Shown here in pieces: positions 8,337 through 17,998 of a stretch of 64,000 bases of DNA. Position 1 is the stretch's first letter; each line of letters starts with the position of its first letter. A program made the translations under genes and the position numbers. Source of the stretch: Rhodospirillum rubrum ATCC 11170 (GTDB lineage Bacteria; Pseudomonadota; Alphaproteobacteria; Rhodospirillales; Rhodospirillaceae); assembly GCF_000013085.1 (NCBI RefSeq), contig NC_007643.1, positions 2,403,001-2,467,000 on the forward strand, read 5' to 3'. Under the pieces are notes generated by a model, which worked only from the letters and a program-made list of their open reading frames with translations, was not told where the DNA came from and ran no database searches.

Positions 8337-8804
8337 CTAGTTGCGCCAGGGCATGATCGGCACGCTGCTGACCGAATGCTTGGGGCTGCCTTCGATGATG
8401 CGATCGCTGACCACCAGATAGATCAGGACGTTGCGCTTGGCATCCAGGAAGCGCAGCACCCGCATCTTCTTGAACAGGGCCGAGCGGCGCTCGGAAAAGA
8501 CCGTCTCGCCGGCATCGAATTTCTCAAGGATTTCGATCGGTCCGACCTGCCGACAGGCGATGGAGCTATCCGACGGATCCTCGGCCAATCCGACCATGCC
8601 CGACAACCCGCCGGTTTCGGGCCGGGTGAGATGGCAGGTCACCCCCTTGACCTTGGGATCATCGAAGGCCTCGATACAGATCTTGTGGTTGGGTCCCACC
8701 ATCTTGAACACGGTGGAAACGCAGCCGATTTCCTCGGCCGCCGCCGGGGCGGCCTGCCAAGCGGCAAGGGCGAGAGTGGCGAACACTAGCGAGCGAACGG
8801 TCAT
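8337..8804 (-). CDS. creA: CreA family periplasmic protein
   Basis: This 155-residue protein matches the CreA family, a widespread but functionally undefined periplasmic family. A Sec signal peptide is clear: [20 protein letters not shown] with probable cleavage after AAA (about residue 23). The mature part shows the family's [18 protein letters not shown] start, [21 protein letters not shown] and the [19 protein letters not shown] end. Conserved cysteines at about 28, 43, 57 and 84 may form disulfides. The stop codon abuts the dispersed element. It stands alone, divergent from no neighbour; its leader extends into 8805-9007. Confidence 0.9.
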   Translation of the reverse strand: MTVRSLVFATLALAAWQAAPAAAEEIGCVSTVFKMVGPNHKICIEAFDDPKVKGVTCHLTRPETGGLSGMVGLAEDPSDSSIACRQVGPIEILEKFDAGETVFSERRSALFKKMRVLRFLDAKRNVLIYLVVSDRIIEGSPKHSVSSVPIMPWRN

Positions 8805-8938
8805 GACGGGGTCCCCTGACGAAAAGGCCGAAATGGAAGGTTAGAAAGGGTAGACGAACAAAAGGCCGGATTCACGGCGGAATCCAGCCCGTCCCACATT
8901 CAATAGCTTTCGTCACGTACTTTTGGGGGAAACAAATC

Positions 8939-8972
8939 GGGGCTTTCGGGGAGGAAATCACCCGAAAGCCCC
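8939..8972 (-). terminator. 12-bp hairpin downstream of tRNA-His
   Basis: Twelve perfect pairs (8939-8950 with 8961-8972) enclose a 10-base loop. On the minus strand it follows the tRNA 3' end by 35 bases and is followed by a T-containing stretch (gatttgtttcc). It probably ends the tRNA transcript. Confidence 0.65.
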
Positions 8973-9007
8973 TGATCAGCCAAGGCTCGGAGAGCCTTCA
9001 AAACGGT

Positions 9008-9084
9008 GGGGCGAGCGATCGGAATCGAACCGACGACCTCATGGACCACAACCACGCGCTCTAACCAACTGAGCTACGCCCGCC
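9008..9084 (-). tRNA. tRNA-His (anticodon GTG)
   Basis: Reading the minus strand, the 7-bp acceptor stem GCGGGCG pairs with CGCUCGC, the D-arm is GCUC/GAGC, the anticodon stem CGUGG/CCAUG carries loop UUGUGGU with anticodon GUG, and the T-arm loop is UUCGAAU. An extra 5' G (complement of 9084) pairs with C73, the identity mark of tRNA-His. CCA is encoded (9008-9010). Confidence 0.96.
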
Positions 9085-9158
9085 ATCGCTGGAGGCGGGG
9101 TATTTACCGCTTCCCCACAGCAGCGTCAAGTCGAAGGTCGTCAGCCCGAATGATTTTC

Positions 9159-10343
9159 TTATGCGTTTCGTCGGCCGCCCGCGAAATGGCGCTCCAGGCG
9201 GGCGACCGCCTCGTCGAGGGCGTCGTCGCGCTTGGCAAAGCAGAACCGGGCGAAAGAGGTGGGGATTCCGCCCTGCCCGGGCTGATAAAAAGCGCTGACC
9301 GGCACGGCGGTCACCCCGGCCTCGCAGGTGATATGCCGGCAGAAGGCCAAATCGTCGCCGGCAAAGCCGAGGGGGCGGAAATCGGCGGTCAGGAAATAGG
9401 TGCCGGCGCAGTCGAGCACCTCGAAGCCGATCCGTCGCAAGCCCGCGCCCAAGCGATCGCGCCGCGCCGCCATGTCGTGGGCGAGGCCGGCGAAATAGGC
9501 GTCATCCTTGGCCAGCCCTTCGGCCACCGCCTGCTGCAGCGGGATGGGGGTGGTAAAGGTGATGTATTGGTGGGTCTTGGCGATCGGATCCAGCACCTCG
9601 GGCGCGGCGATCACATAGCCGACCTTCCAGTTGGTCAGCGAAAAGGTCTTGCCGGCCGACCCGATGCGCACGCAACGCTCGCGCAGGCCGGGCTGGGCCA
9701 TGAGGGGCCGGTGGCTTTGACCATCGAAAACCAGATGCTCGTAAACCTCGTCGCAAACGATATAGGCGTCATGGGCGATGGCCAGGTCGCCGATGAAGGC
9801 CATCTCGTCGGCGCTGAACACCTTGGCGCAGGGGTTCATCGGCGAATTGACCAAGATCAGCTTGGTGCGCGGCGAAAAGGCCGCGGCCAGGGCCTCGCGC
9901 GGCAGCGACCAGCGCGGCGGCTCCAGGCGGACCAGCCGGGGAATGCCGCCGGCGCGGCGGATGATCGGCAGATAGCTGTCATAGAGCGGCTCGATCAGCA
10001 CCACCTCGTCGCCGGGCTCGATCAGCCCAAACAGGGCGTCGGCCAGGGCCTCGGTGGCCCCCGAGGTCACCATCACCTCGGTTTGCCAGTCGATATCGAG
10101 ATCATAAAAGCGCTTTTCATGGGCGGCGAGCGCCTGACGCAGGGCCGGCAGCCCCATCATCGGCGGATATTGGTGGGGGCCGGCCGCCAGCGAGCGGGCG
10201 GCGGCGGCGATCACATCGGCCGGCTCCAGCCCTTCGGGAAAGCCCTGTCCAAGGTTGATCGCCCCATACTCCTGGGCAAGGTGCGACATCACCGAAAAGA
10301 TCGTCGTTCCCAGGCCGCTGAACAGGCTGTTGGCCGCTTTCAT
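9159..10343 (-). CDS. Class I/II PLP aminotransferase
   Basis: This 394-residue fold-type I aminotransferase resembles the kynurenine/methionine (YbdL-like) group. The start chosen is MKAANSLFSGLGTTIF, where family similarity begins; upstream in-frame codons run through low-complexity hairpin repeats. Landmarks are INLGQGFPEG near the N-terminus, TSGATEALADALFGL, NSPMNPCAKVF, DEVYEHLVFD, and SAGKTFSLTNWKVGY, in which the first lysine is the PLP Schiff base. The C-terminal FARFCFAKRDDALDEAVARL matches the family's closing Arg region. Substrate specificity (methionine, glutamine, kynurenine or a broad range) cannot be read from sequence alone. It is divergent from glnB. Confidence 0.88.
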   Translation of the reverse strand: MKAANSLFSGLGTTIFSVMSHLAQEYGAINLGQGFPEGLEPADVIAAAARSLAAGPHQYPPMMGLPALRQALAAHEKRFYDLDIDWQTEVMVTSGATEALADALFGLIEPGDEVVLIEPLYDSYLPIIRRAGGIPRLVRLEPPRWSLPREALAAAFSPRTKLILVNSPMNPCAKVFSADEMAFIGDLAIAHDAYIVCDEVYEHLVFDGQSHRPLMAQPGLRERCVRIGSAGKTFSLTNWKVGYVIAAPEVLDPIAKTHQYITFTTPIPLQQAVAEGLAKDDAYFAGLAHDMAARRDRLGAGLRRIGFEVLDCAGTYFLTADFRPLGFAGDDLAFCRHITCEAGVTAVPVSAFYQPGQGGIPTSFARFCFAKRDDALDEAVARLERHFAGGRRNA

Positions 10344-10380
10344 CGAAAAGATGTCCTTGAGAGAGATGATAGGAAGAAAG

Positions 10381-10442
10381 GCGTCCCCCCGGGCGGGGAC
10401 GTGGGGAAAGATGCGCCCCGGGCGGGGGCGCGGGGAAAAGAT
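10381..10442. repeat. Two tandem ~31-bp hairpin-forming repeats
   Basis: Units at 10381-10412 and 10413-10442 share the plan gcg-C-run-gggcgggg-c-gtgggga-aagat. Each has a self-complementary centre (cgtcccc...ggggacg, and gcgcccc...gggggcgc), so the two could form successive GC hairpins in the leader of the aminotransferase transcript. Confidence 0.7.
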
Positions 10443-10617
10443 CCGCCATCCGAGTCCCCAAGCGGGGGAAGGCGAACCCAGACTAGCGCGCCATGCGGCT
10501 TGGCGCATGCCTATATTTCGGGCAGACTGCCTTCCTTCCAGGCAACCCCCAAGGGGGAAACGACTGTCCGTCCCAGGGAAAAAGAAGTATTTTTTCAGCC
10601 ACTTGGGTGATCATTGA

Positions 10618-11040
<423 letters not shown>

Positions 11041-11081
11041 CGCCACCGCCCGTCATTCTGGGGGGGCTTGCCCGCCCGGCT

Positions 11082-11097
11082 CCGGCCTTCGGGCCGG
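11082..11097 (+). promoter_or_regulatory. UUCG-tetraloop hairpin in the glnB-glnA spacer
   Basis: Six perfect GC pairs (ccggcc with ggccgg) close a TTCG tetraloop, an exceptionally stable RNA hairpin. It lies 41 bases after the glnB stop and 79 before the glnA start. It has no T-run, so transcript processing or partial attenuation between the two genes is more likely than full termination. Confidence 0.5.
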
Positions 11098-11175
11098 TTC
11101 GCCGGCGGTTCGGAGCGAATACGAACCGGATCGCCGCTTTCAGTCAGGCAGCACGACAAACTGGGAACTAAGGTC

Positions 11176-12585
11176 ATGTCCGACGTTAAGACCATTCTCG
11201 AAATGATTAAGGAAAACGACGTTAAGTTCGTCGATTTCCGCTTCACCGATCCCAAGGGCAAGTGGCAGCATACCGCCCAGTACGTGACCACCATCGACGA
11301 GGAAAGCCTGGTCGAAGGCATCATGTTCGACGGTTCGTCGATCGCCGGGTGGAAGGACATCAACGAGTCCGACATGATCCTGAAGCCCGACCTGAAGTCG
11401 GCCTTCATGGATCCGTTCTCGGCTCAGCCGCAGCTCGTCTTGTTCTGCGACGTGCTCGAGCCCTCGACCGGGCAGCCCTATGAGCGTTGCCCGCGCTCGA
11501 TCGCCAAGAAGGCCCTGTCCTATCTGGCCTCGACCGGCATCGGCGACACCTCGTACTTCGGCCCGGAAGCCGAGTTCTTCGTGTTCGACGACGTGCGCTT
11601 CGACGTGTCGATGAACCGCGTCATGTACGAAGTCGACAGCGAAGAAGGCCCCTACGTCACCGGCAAGATCTTCGACGAGGGCAACTACGGCCACCGTCCG
11701 CCGATCAAGGGCGGCTATTTCCCGGTTCCGCCGGTGGACAGCGCCCAGGACCTGCGCGCCGAAATGCTCTCGACCATGGCCGAGATCGGCATGCCCGTCG
11801 AAAAGCACCACCACGAAGTGGCGCCGTCGCAGCATGAACTGGGTGTTCGCTTCAACACCCTGATCGAAGCCGCCGACGACATGCAGAAGTACAAGTATGT
11901 CGTTCACATGGTCGCCCATGCCTATGGCAAGACCGCGACCTTCATGCCCAAGCCGATCGCCGGCGACAACGGGTCGGGCATGCACGTCCATCAGTCGATC
12001 TGGAAGGATGGCAAGCCGCTGTTCGCCGGTTCGGGCTATGCCGACCTGTCGGAAATGGCCCTTTACTACATCGGCGGCATCATCAAGCATGCCAAGGCGC
12101 TGAACGCCTTCACCAATCCGTCGACCAACTCGTACAAGCGCCTGATCCCCGGCTTCGAAGCCCCGGTTCTGCTGGCCTATTCGGCCCGCAACCGCTCGGC
12201 CTCCTGCCGTATCCCCTATGTGGCGAGCCCGAAGGGCAAGCGCGTCGAGGTTCGTTTCCCCGATGCCGCCGCCAACCCCTATCTGGCTTTCGCCGCCATG
12301 ATGATGGCCGGCATCGACGGGATCGAGAACAAGATCCATCCGGGCGACCCGATGGACAAGAACCTCTACGACCTGCCCCCCGAAGAACTGATGGGCATCC
12401 CCACGGTTTGCGGCTCTCTGCGCGAAGCGCTTGACAGCCTGAACGCCGACCGTGACTTCCTGAAGAAGGGTGGCGTCTTCACCGACGACATGATCGATGG
12501 CTATGTCGCCCTGAAGTGGGAAGAGGTTTACAACCTCGAGCATGCTCCCCACCCGATCGAATACAAGATGTACTACTCGGTCTGA
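11176..12585 (+). CDS. glnA: Glutamine synthetase type I
   Basis: This 469-residue dodecameric enzyme makes glutamine from glutamate, ammonia and ATP in the cytoplasm. The start [20 protein letters not shown] gives the usual GS-I length. The family signatures are FDGSSIAGW (about 51-59), the metal-ligand segment [10 protein letters not shown] (129-138), ATP-site [16 protein letters not shown] (259-274), [17 protein letters not shown] (314-330) and the adenylylation site Tyr398 in [10 protein letters not shown]. Tyr398 implies control by a GlnE adenylyltransferase through PII. The gene lies downstream of glnB and is followed by a strong terminator. Confidence 0.98.
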   Translation: MSDVKTILEMIKENDVKFVDFRFTDPKGKWQHTAQYVTTIDEESLVEGIMFDGSSIAGWKDINESDMILKPDLKSAFMDPFSAQPQLVLFCDVLEPSTGQPYERCPRSIAKKALSYLASTGIGDTSYFGPEAEFFVFDDVRFDVSMNRVMYEVDSEEGPYVTGKIFDEGNYGHRPPIKGGYFPVPPVDSAQDLRAEMLSTMAEIGMPVEKHHHEVAPSQHELGVRFNTLIEAADDMQKYKYVVHMVAHAYGKTATFMPKPIAGDNGSGMHVHQSIWKDGKPLFAGSGYADLSEMALYYIGGIIKHAKALNAFTNPSTNSYKRLIPGFEAPVLLAYSARNRSASCRIPYVASPKGKRVEVRFPDAAANPYLAFAAMMMAGIDGIENKIHPGDPMDKNLYDLPPEELMGIPTVCGSLREALDSLNADRDFLKKGGVFTDDMIDGYVALKWEEVYNLEHAPHPIEYKMYYSV

Positions 12586-12650
12586 TCGGGCTCTTTCGGG
12601 TCCAGGGATATCGGGCGTCACCGCCCCTCCCTGGCCCCGACCTTTTTTGA

Positions 12651-12690
12651 TAAAGCCCCGTCGGCAGCCTGTCGGCGGGGCTTTATTTTT
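12651..12690 (+). terminator. Rho-independent terminator of glnA
   Basis: The stem taaagcccc with ggggcttta (12651-12659 and 12677-12685) is followed by a run of five T. It lies about 65 bases after the glnA stop and separates the glnBA unit from the glt transporter. Confidence 0.88.
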
Positions 12691-12761
12691 GTCATCGATC
12701 CAAAGTCTCGAGCCGCGTCGCTCAATCGTGGCCGGATTTCAACGAGCATGAGGAGACCAAG

Positions 12762-13679
12762 ATGTCGTTCAAACACGTTGTGGCCCTGGCGGCCGCCTTC
12801 GGCCTGCTGGCCGGCTCGGCCAGCGCCGAGGAACTGACTGGAACGCTGAAGAAGATCAAGGAAACCGGTGAAATCGCCATCGGTCACCGGGATTCCTCGA
12901 TCCCCTTCTCCTATCTCGACGATAATCAGAAGCCGATCGGCTATGCCATGGACATCTGCGCCCATGTCGTCGAGGCGGTGAAGGCCGAACTGAAGCTCGA
13001 TACCCTGGCCGTCAAGCTGACGCCGGTGACCTCGGCCACCCGTATTCCGCTGATCGCCAATGGCACCGTCGATCTGGAATGCGGCTCGACCACCAACAAC
13101 CTCGATCGCCAGCAGCAGGCCAGCTTCACCAACAGCCATTTCCTGACCGCCAGCCGCTTTGTTTCCAAGAAGACCAGTAATCTCAAGTCGATCGACGACC
13201 TGAAGGGCAAGACCGTGGTGTCGACCGCCGGCACCACCAACATCAAGCAGGTCAACGAGCTCAACACCGCCCGCGGGCTCGGCATCAAGATCATCCCGGC
13301 CAAGGATCACGCCGAGGGCTTCTTGATGGTCGAAACCGATCGCGCCGTCGCCTTCGCCATGGACGACATCCTGCTCGCCACCCTGGTCGCCGGATCGAAG
13401 ACCCCGTCGGCCTATGTCATCTCGGAAGACGCCTTCTCGCTGCCCGAGCCCTACGGCATCATGCTGCGCAAGGATGACCCCGCCTTCAAGGCGGTGGTCG
13501 ATCGGGCCACGGCGGCGCTTTACACCAGCCCCGAAGGCCCCAAGCTGTTTGCCAAGTGGTTTGAGAACCCCATTCCGCCCAAGGGCCTCAACGTCAACCT
13601 GCCTTTGGCCGGCGCCATGAAGAACGCCCTCGCCCATCCCAGCGATTCGGCCGACCCCAAGGCCTATCTGGCCCCGTAA
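12762..13679 (+). CDS. gltI: Glutamate/aspartate ABC transporter, periplasmic binding protein
   Basis: This 305-residue family-3 solute-binding protein has a Sec signal peptide (MSFKHVVALAAAFGLLAGSA, cleaved after SASA about residue 23). Mature landmarks are TGEIAIGHRDSSIPFSYLDD, IPLIANGTVDLECGSTTNN, LKGKTVVSTAGTTNIKQVNE and DRAVAFAMDDILLA, as in E. coli GltI-type proteins. A gagga ribosome site precedes the ATG. It heads a gltIJKL operon; the ATPase at its end is especially close to GltL, which supports acidic amino-acid specificity. Its placement next to glnBA fits nitrogen supply. Confidence 0.92.
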   Translation: MSFKHVVALAAAFGLLAGSASAEELTGTLKKIKETGEIAIGHRDSSIPFSYLDDNQKPIGYAMDICAHVVEAVKAELKLDTLAVKLTPVTSATRIPLIANGTVDLECGSTTNNLDRQQQASFTNSHFLTASRFVSKKTSNLKSIDDLKGKTVVSTAGTTNIKQVNELNTARGLGIKIIPAKDHAEGFLMVETDRAVAFAMDDILLATLVAGSKTPSAYVISEDAFSLPEPYGIMLRKDDPAFKAVVDRATAALYTSPEGPKLFAKWFENPIPPKGLNVNLPLAGAMKNALAHPSDSADPKAYLAP

Positions 13680-13788
13680 AGCCGGTCAAGGCCCCTAGGA
13701 TAAGGCTCACCGGGCTCACCGGGGCGGTTCGCGCCCCGCCCGGTGGGCCCCCTCCGCGCGCCCCCGCGCTCCGACGGAGACTGACCCC

Positions 13789-14520
13789 GTGAATTATACC
13801 TGGAACTGGTCGATCTTCTGGCAACTCTCGCCCGAAGGCAACGGCACCTATCTCGATACCCTGATGTCGGGCCTTTACTGGACGATGGCGACCGCGCTGG
13901 CCGCCTGGGCCCTGGCCCTGGTGCTTGGCGGCATGATCGGCATCATGCGGACGCTGCCTTCAAAGGGCCTGCAGCGCCTTGGCGCGGCCTATGTCGAAGT
14001 GTTTCGCAATATCCCGCTGCTGGTGCAGCTTTTCCTTTGGTACTTCGTGCTGCCGGAACTCTTGCCGCCGTCCTGGGGATTGTGGCTCAAGCAGATTCCC
14101 GACGCCCCCTTCTATACCTCGGTCGTCGGCATCGGCTGCTTCACCTCGGCCCGCGTCGCCGAGCAAATCCGCGCCGGGATCACCACCCTGCCGCGCGGAC
14201 AAGCCATGGCCTCGACGGCCCTTGGCCTGACCCTGCCCCAAACCTACCGCTATATTCTGCTGCCGATGGCCCTGCGCATCGTCCTGCCACCGCTGACCTC
14301 GGAATTCCTCAACACCGTCAAGAACACCTCGGTCGCCCTGACCATCAGCCTGATGGAACTGACGGCGCGAACGCGGGCGATGCAGGAATTCTCGTTCCAG
14401 GTCTTCGAAGCCTTCGCCGCCGCCACCCTGATCTACGTTCTGATCAACGTGGTGGTGGTCGCCGTCATGCGTGTGATCGAGCATCGTGTCGCGGTGCCCG
14501 GTTTCAACGTCGGCAAGTAA
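13789..14520 (+). CDS. gltJ: Glutamate/aspartate ABC transporter permease
   Basis: This 243-residue integral membrane permease is of the polar amino-acid type, with about five transmembrane segments. It has a GTG start preceded by ggag. Characteristic stretches are YVEVFRNIPLLVQLFLWYF and the EAA-type coupling loop EQIRAGITTLPRGQAMASTA LGLT-like region near residues 125-150. It is followed 11 bases later by the second permease. Confidence 0.9.
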   Translation: MNYTWNWSIFWQLSPEGNGTYLDTLMSGLYWTMATALAAWALALVLGGMIGIMRTLPSKGLQRLGAAYVEVFRNIPLLVQLFLWYFVLPELLPPSWGLWLKQIPDAPFYTSVVGIGCFTSARVAEQIRAGITTLPRGQAMASTALGLTLPQTYRYILLPMALRIVLPPLTSEFLNTVKNTSVALTISLMELTARTRAMQEFSFQVFEAFAAATLIYVLINVVVVAVMRVIEHRVAVPGFNVGK

Positions 14521-14531
14521 GGAAAACGCCG

Positions 14532-15224
14532 ATGTTCGCAACCCTCGACTTCGATGTCATCGCCCGCTCGATCGGCTATCTGTTCTATGACGGGATGACC
14601 TTCACCCTGGGGCTGACCTTGCTCGGCACCCTGGCCGGCGGGCTGCTTGGCACGGCCTTGGCCATGCTGCGGCTGTCCAGCCTGCCCGTTCTTCCCCATC
14701 TGGCGACGCTCTATATCAATCTGATGCGCTCGATGCCGCTGGTTCTGTTGATTTTCTGGGTCTACTTCATGGTCCCCTATCTGGGGCAATGGATCTTGGG
14801 AACCGATCGGCCGATGCAGGTCGGCACCTTCACCTCGTCGCTGCTAACCTTCACCCTGTTCGAAGCGGCCTATTTCGCCGAGATCATGCGCTCGGGCATC
14901 CAATCGGTCTCGCGCGGGCAGACGGCGGCGGCCCAGGCCCTTGGCCTCACCTATTTCCAGTCGATGGGCCATGTGGTGCTGCCCCAGGCGTTCCGTGCCA
15001 TGCTGCCGGTGCTTCTGACCCAGGTGATCGTGTTATTTCAGGACACCTCGCTGGTCTATGTGCTGTCGATCACCGATTTCCTTGGTGCGGCGAGCAAAGT
15101 GGCGCAGCGCGATGGCCGGCTGGTCGAAATGTACCTTTTCGCCGCCGTCGTCTATTTCGCCATCTCGTTCGCCGCCTCGCTGTTGGTCAAGCGCATTCAG
15201 GCGCGCACCGCTATCATTCGCTGA
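14532..15224 (+). CDS. gltK: Glutamate/aspartate ABC transporter permease
   Basis: This 230-residue second permease pairs with the preceding one. The start MFATLDFDVIARSIGYLF follows ggaaaacgcc closely and gives the normal family length. Typical features are NLMRSMPLVLLIFWVYFMVP, FEAAYFAEIMRSGIQSVSRG (coupling EAA loop) and QALGLTYFQSMGHVVLPQAF. The stop TGA overlaps an ATG (15224) of the ATPase frame, indicating translational coupling. Confidence 0.92.
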   Translation: MFATLDFDVIARSIGYLFYDGMTFTLGLTLLGTLAGGLLGTALAMLRLSSLPVLPHLATLYINLMRSMPLVLLIFWVYFMVPYLGQWILGTDRPMQVGTFTSSLLTFTLFEAAYFAEIMRSGIQSVSRGQTAAAQALGLTYFQSMGHVVLPQAFRAMLPVLLTQVIVLFQDTSLVYVLSITDFLGAASKVAQRDGRLVEMYLFAAVVYFAISFAASLLVKRIQARTAIIR

Positions 15225-15238
15225 TGAAGGCCCCAGAG

Positions 15239-15967
<729 letters not shown>

Positions 15968-16020
15968 GCGTTTCCCAGGCCGGAGCGCCTCTCCGGCAAG
16001 GACAAGAACCGATTACCACG

Positions 16021-16060
16021 CGGGCGCCAAGGGGATACCCCCCTTCGGCGCCCGTTTTTT
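16021..16060 (+). terminator. Rho-independent terminator of the glt operon
   Basis: The strong stem gggcgcc...ggcgccc, extended by aagggg/cccctt with one bulge, is followed by six T (16055-16060). It lies 54 bases after the gltL stop. Confidence 0.93.
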
Positions 16061-16223
16061 ATGTCTTCATCTTATAAAAACCATCCAAAAAGTCCGTTTA
16101 TCCGCGCTATCCCGCCGTGCGGTACTGAAGAACCAATCAGAAAACTTGCGGAACCGAAGTCACGGGTCGTCGTTAACTGTTCAACATGCTCACTTCGAGA
16201 CACACGTTCTGGAGAAAAGACCC

Positions 16224-16481
16224 ATGGCAGGATCCTCGATCATCTTCTTTCTGGCCATCCTCACCTTGCTCGCGGGCATCGTCGTCGCCCTCTATCAGCT
16301 CTACAAGACCGATCAGGCGCAGAAGAACGACTCCCACTCGGCCCTGACCAAGGACCATGGCGGCGAAGCGCCCAATCCGCAGCCCGGGTCCACCCCGCTT
16401 CCCCAGCCCGGCGAAATGCCCCCCGCCCCTCCGGGCAAGCCGCCGCTTTACCCCAACCAGCCCGGTCAACCGATCGGCTGA
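16224..16481 (+). CDS. Small single-pass membrane protein with proline-rich tail
   Basis: This is an unrecognised 85-residue protein. Residues 4-27 form one transmembrane helix (SSIIFFLAILTLLAGIVVAL), followed by a charged stretch and a Pro/Gly-rich tail (about 47-85, with repeats of PQPG and PPAPPGKPP). A ggagaaaa ribosome site is well placed before the ATG. Single-pass proteins with a proline-rich tail often act as small scaffolds or wall-facing linkers, but no role can be assigned here. The next gene follows after 62 bases on the same strand. Confidence 0.6.
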   Translation: MAGSSIIFFLAILTLLAGIVVALYQLYKTDQAQKNDSHSALTKDHGGEAPNPQPGSTPLPQPGEMPPAPPGKPPLYPNQPGQPIG

Positions 16482-16543
16482 CGCGGATAAGGCCGGACCC
16501 CCGTCCGGCCTTTCCCCCACGCTCACGGAAAAAGGGACTCGCC

Positions 16544-16960
16544 ATGGCTGAAATCCCGCTTCCCTCGGCCCCCTTGGCTTCGGCCAGCACCGGTCTGTTC
16601 AAATCCTTCGGCGTGACCTCGGCAACCGCCTGGGTCCCGCTCGCCAATCCCCTGGCTCCCGATCCCCCGCGCTCGGAAGAAGCCAGCGCCGGGATGCCGG
16701 TATCGCCCCAGGATCTTTTTGCCGCCGCCCTGATCGCCGCCATCGCCCCCCGCAGCCTGCCGCGCACCGCCCTGGCCAGCAGTCAGCGCCCTCCCCTCTC
16801 GGCCGACCAGTCGCCGCTGACGGCGGCTTCGCGGGATCGGGCTTTCAACGAAGGCGATTGGCTTGGCTTCGAAGACGGCACCGCGCCGCCGACCCTGGTC
16901 AGCCGGGGAAACCGCGCTTATTCCTTAAGCGACCATCTCGACCGGCCGATCTTCGCCTGA
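16544..16960 (+). CDS. Hypothetical protein
   Basis: This 138-residue predicted protein has no family I recognise. It has no signal peptide or transmembrane segment. The first half is rich in Ala, Ser and Pro; the end (RAFNEGDWLGFEDGTAPPTL, then SRGNRAYSLSDHLDRP) looks more structured. The ATG is preceded by aaaggga at a good distance. Codon use looks like that of the neighbours, supporting a real gene, but the evidence is mainly the open frame, the ribosome site and the same-strand position after the small membrane gene. Confidence 0.5.
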   Translation: MAEIPLPSAPLASASTGLFKSFGVTSATAWVPLANPLAPDPPRSEEASAGMPVSPQDLFAAALIAAIAPRSLPRTALASSQRPPLSADQSPLTAASRDRAFNEGDWLGFEDGTAPPTLVSRGNRAYSLSDHLDRPIFA

Positions 16961-17214
16961 TCCTGATCCGGCGGGTTTTATAGGGAGCGGCGGGCGGAGA
17001 CCGGGATGCCGGGGTCCGCCCGCTTACCCCTGTTCAGCCACCGCAAGGCCGGTGCCCACCGCTGGCGGCACAATCAGGCGGCGTTGACAGGGTGGAGGTC
17101 GGAGGGCTACCGTTTTCTCTTTCGGCGAGAGAGGCTTGGCTTTCTTCGCCCAGAGCGCCCCCTCCGACAGAGTGGGGAGTGAGAGATCGGCTCATTTTCC
17201 AGAATGGAAATCCC

Positions 17215-17973
17215 ATGACTGCGCCCATGAACGTGATTGACGATTACTATGTTTCTCTGGGTAAAATTGGAATTTTGAATTACAGAACCATGGATGAAAG
17301 CGGAGAAAACGCGTTTCTTCGCAAATATCTTCCTTCGTTATCCTCGCCAACCATCCTTGATGTCGGCGCCAATATAGGCGGCTATTCCAAGGCCATTCTC
17401 AGGGAATCTCCCTCGGCCCGGGTTTACGCCTTCGAACCCCACCCGATCACCTTTGGAAACCTTACGAAAGACACCGCGGAAGACCGCTTCCACGCCCTGA
17501 ATATCGGCATTGGCGCCAAAGAGGAAACGCTGGACTTCTATGATTACCGCGACGAGGACGGCAGTTCCCACGCCTCGCTCTACAAGGAGGTGATCGAAGA
17601 CATCCATCACCGCCCGTCAACCAGCCATCGCGTTTCCATCCGTCGCCTGGATGATGTCTGCGCCGAGCTTGGCCTGCCTCACATCGCGCTTTTGAAGATC
17701 GACACCGAGGGGCACGAACTGGCGGCCCTTCAGGGGGCCGAACGCCTGATCCGTTCCGGGGCGATCGATGTCATTCAGTTCGAATTCAACGAGATGAACG
17801 TCATTTCGCGCTGCTTCTTCAAGGATTTCTGGGATTTCCTGCCCGATTACCGCTTCTTCCGGCTGCTGCCCCACGGCTCGATCGAGATAAAGACCTATAT
17901 CCCCTCGTTCTGCGAAATCTTCGCCTTTCAAAACATCGTCTGCGTCAAAAAAGACCTGCCCGAGTTTTTCTAA
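17215..17973 (+). CDS. FkbM family SAM-dependent methyltransferase
   Basis: This 252-residue protein has the class I SAM-binding motif TILDVGANIGGYSKAIL (about 43-59), an acidic loop VYAFEPHPITFGNL, and the FkbM-family motif LLKIDTEGHELAALQGA (about 160-176). Family members O-methylate sugars or natural products. The start MTAPMNVIDDYYVSLGKIG is chosen because the upstream frame (to 17092) is unlike the family and rich in low-probability residues. The 254 bases before it show no gene. It is convergent with the RND pump gene, separated by a shared terminator. No glycan gene adjoins, so the substrate is unknown. Confidence 0.85.
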   Translation: MTAPMNVIDDYYVSLGKIGILNYRTMDESGENAFLRKYLPSLSSPTILDVGANIGGYSKAILRESPSARVYAFEPHPITFGNLTKDTAEDRFHALNIGIGAKEETLDFYDYRDEDGSSHASLYKEVIEDIHHRPSTSHRVSIRRLDDVCAELGLPHIALLKIDTEGHELAALQGAERLIRSGAIDVIQFEFNEMNVISRCFFKDFWDFLPDYRFFRLLPHGSIEIKTYIPSFCEIFAFQNIVCVKKDLPEFF

Positions 17974-17998
17974 AAAAGCCGGCTTATTCCGCCGGCTT
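17972..17998 (-). terminator. Terminator of the RND transporter gene
   Basis: The stem aagccggc/gccggctt (17976-17983 with 17991-17998) overlaps the RND stop codon. On the minus strand it is followed by a run of six T. It lies directly at the end of the convergent FkbM gene as well. Confidence 0.8.
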
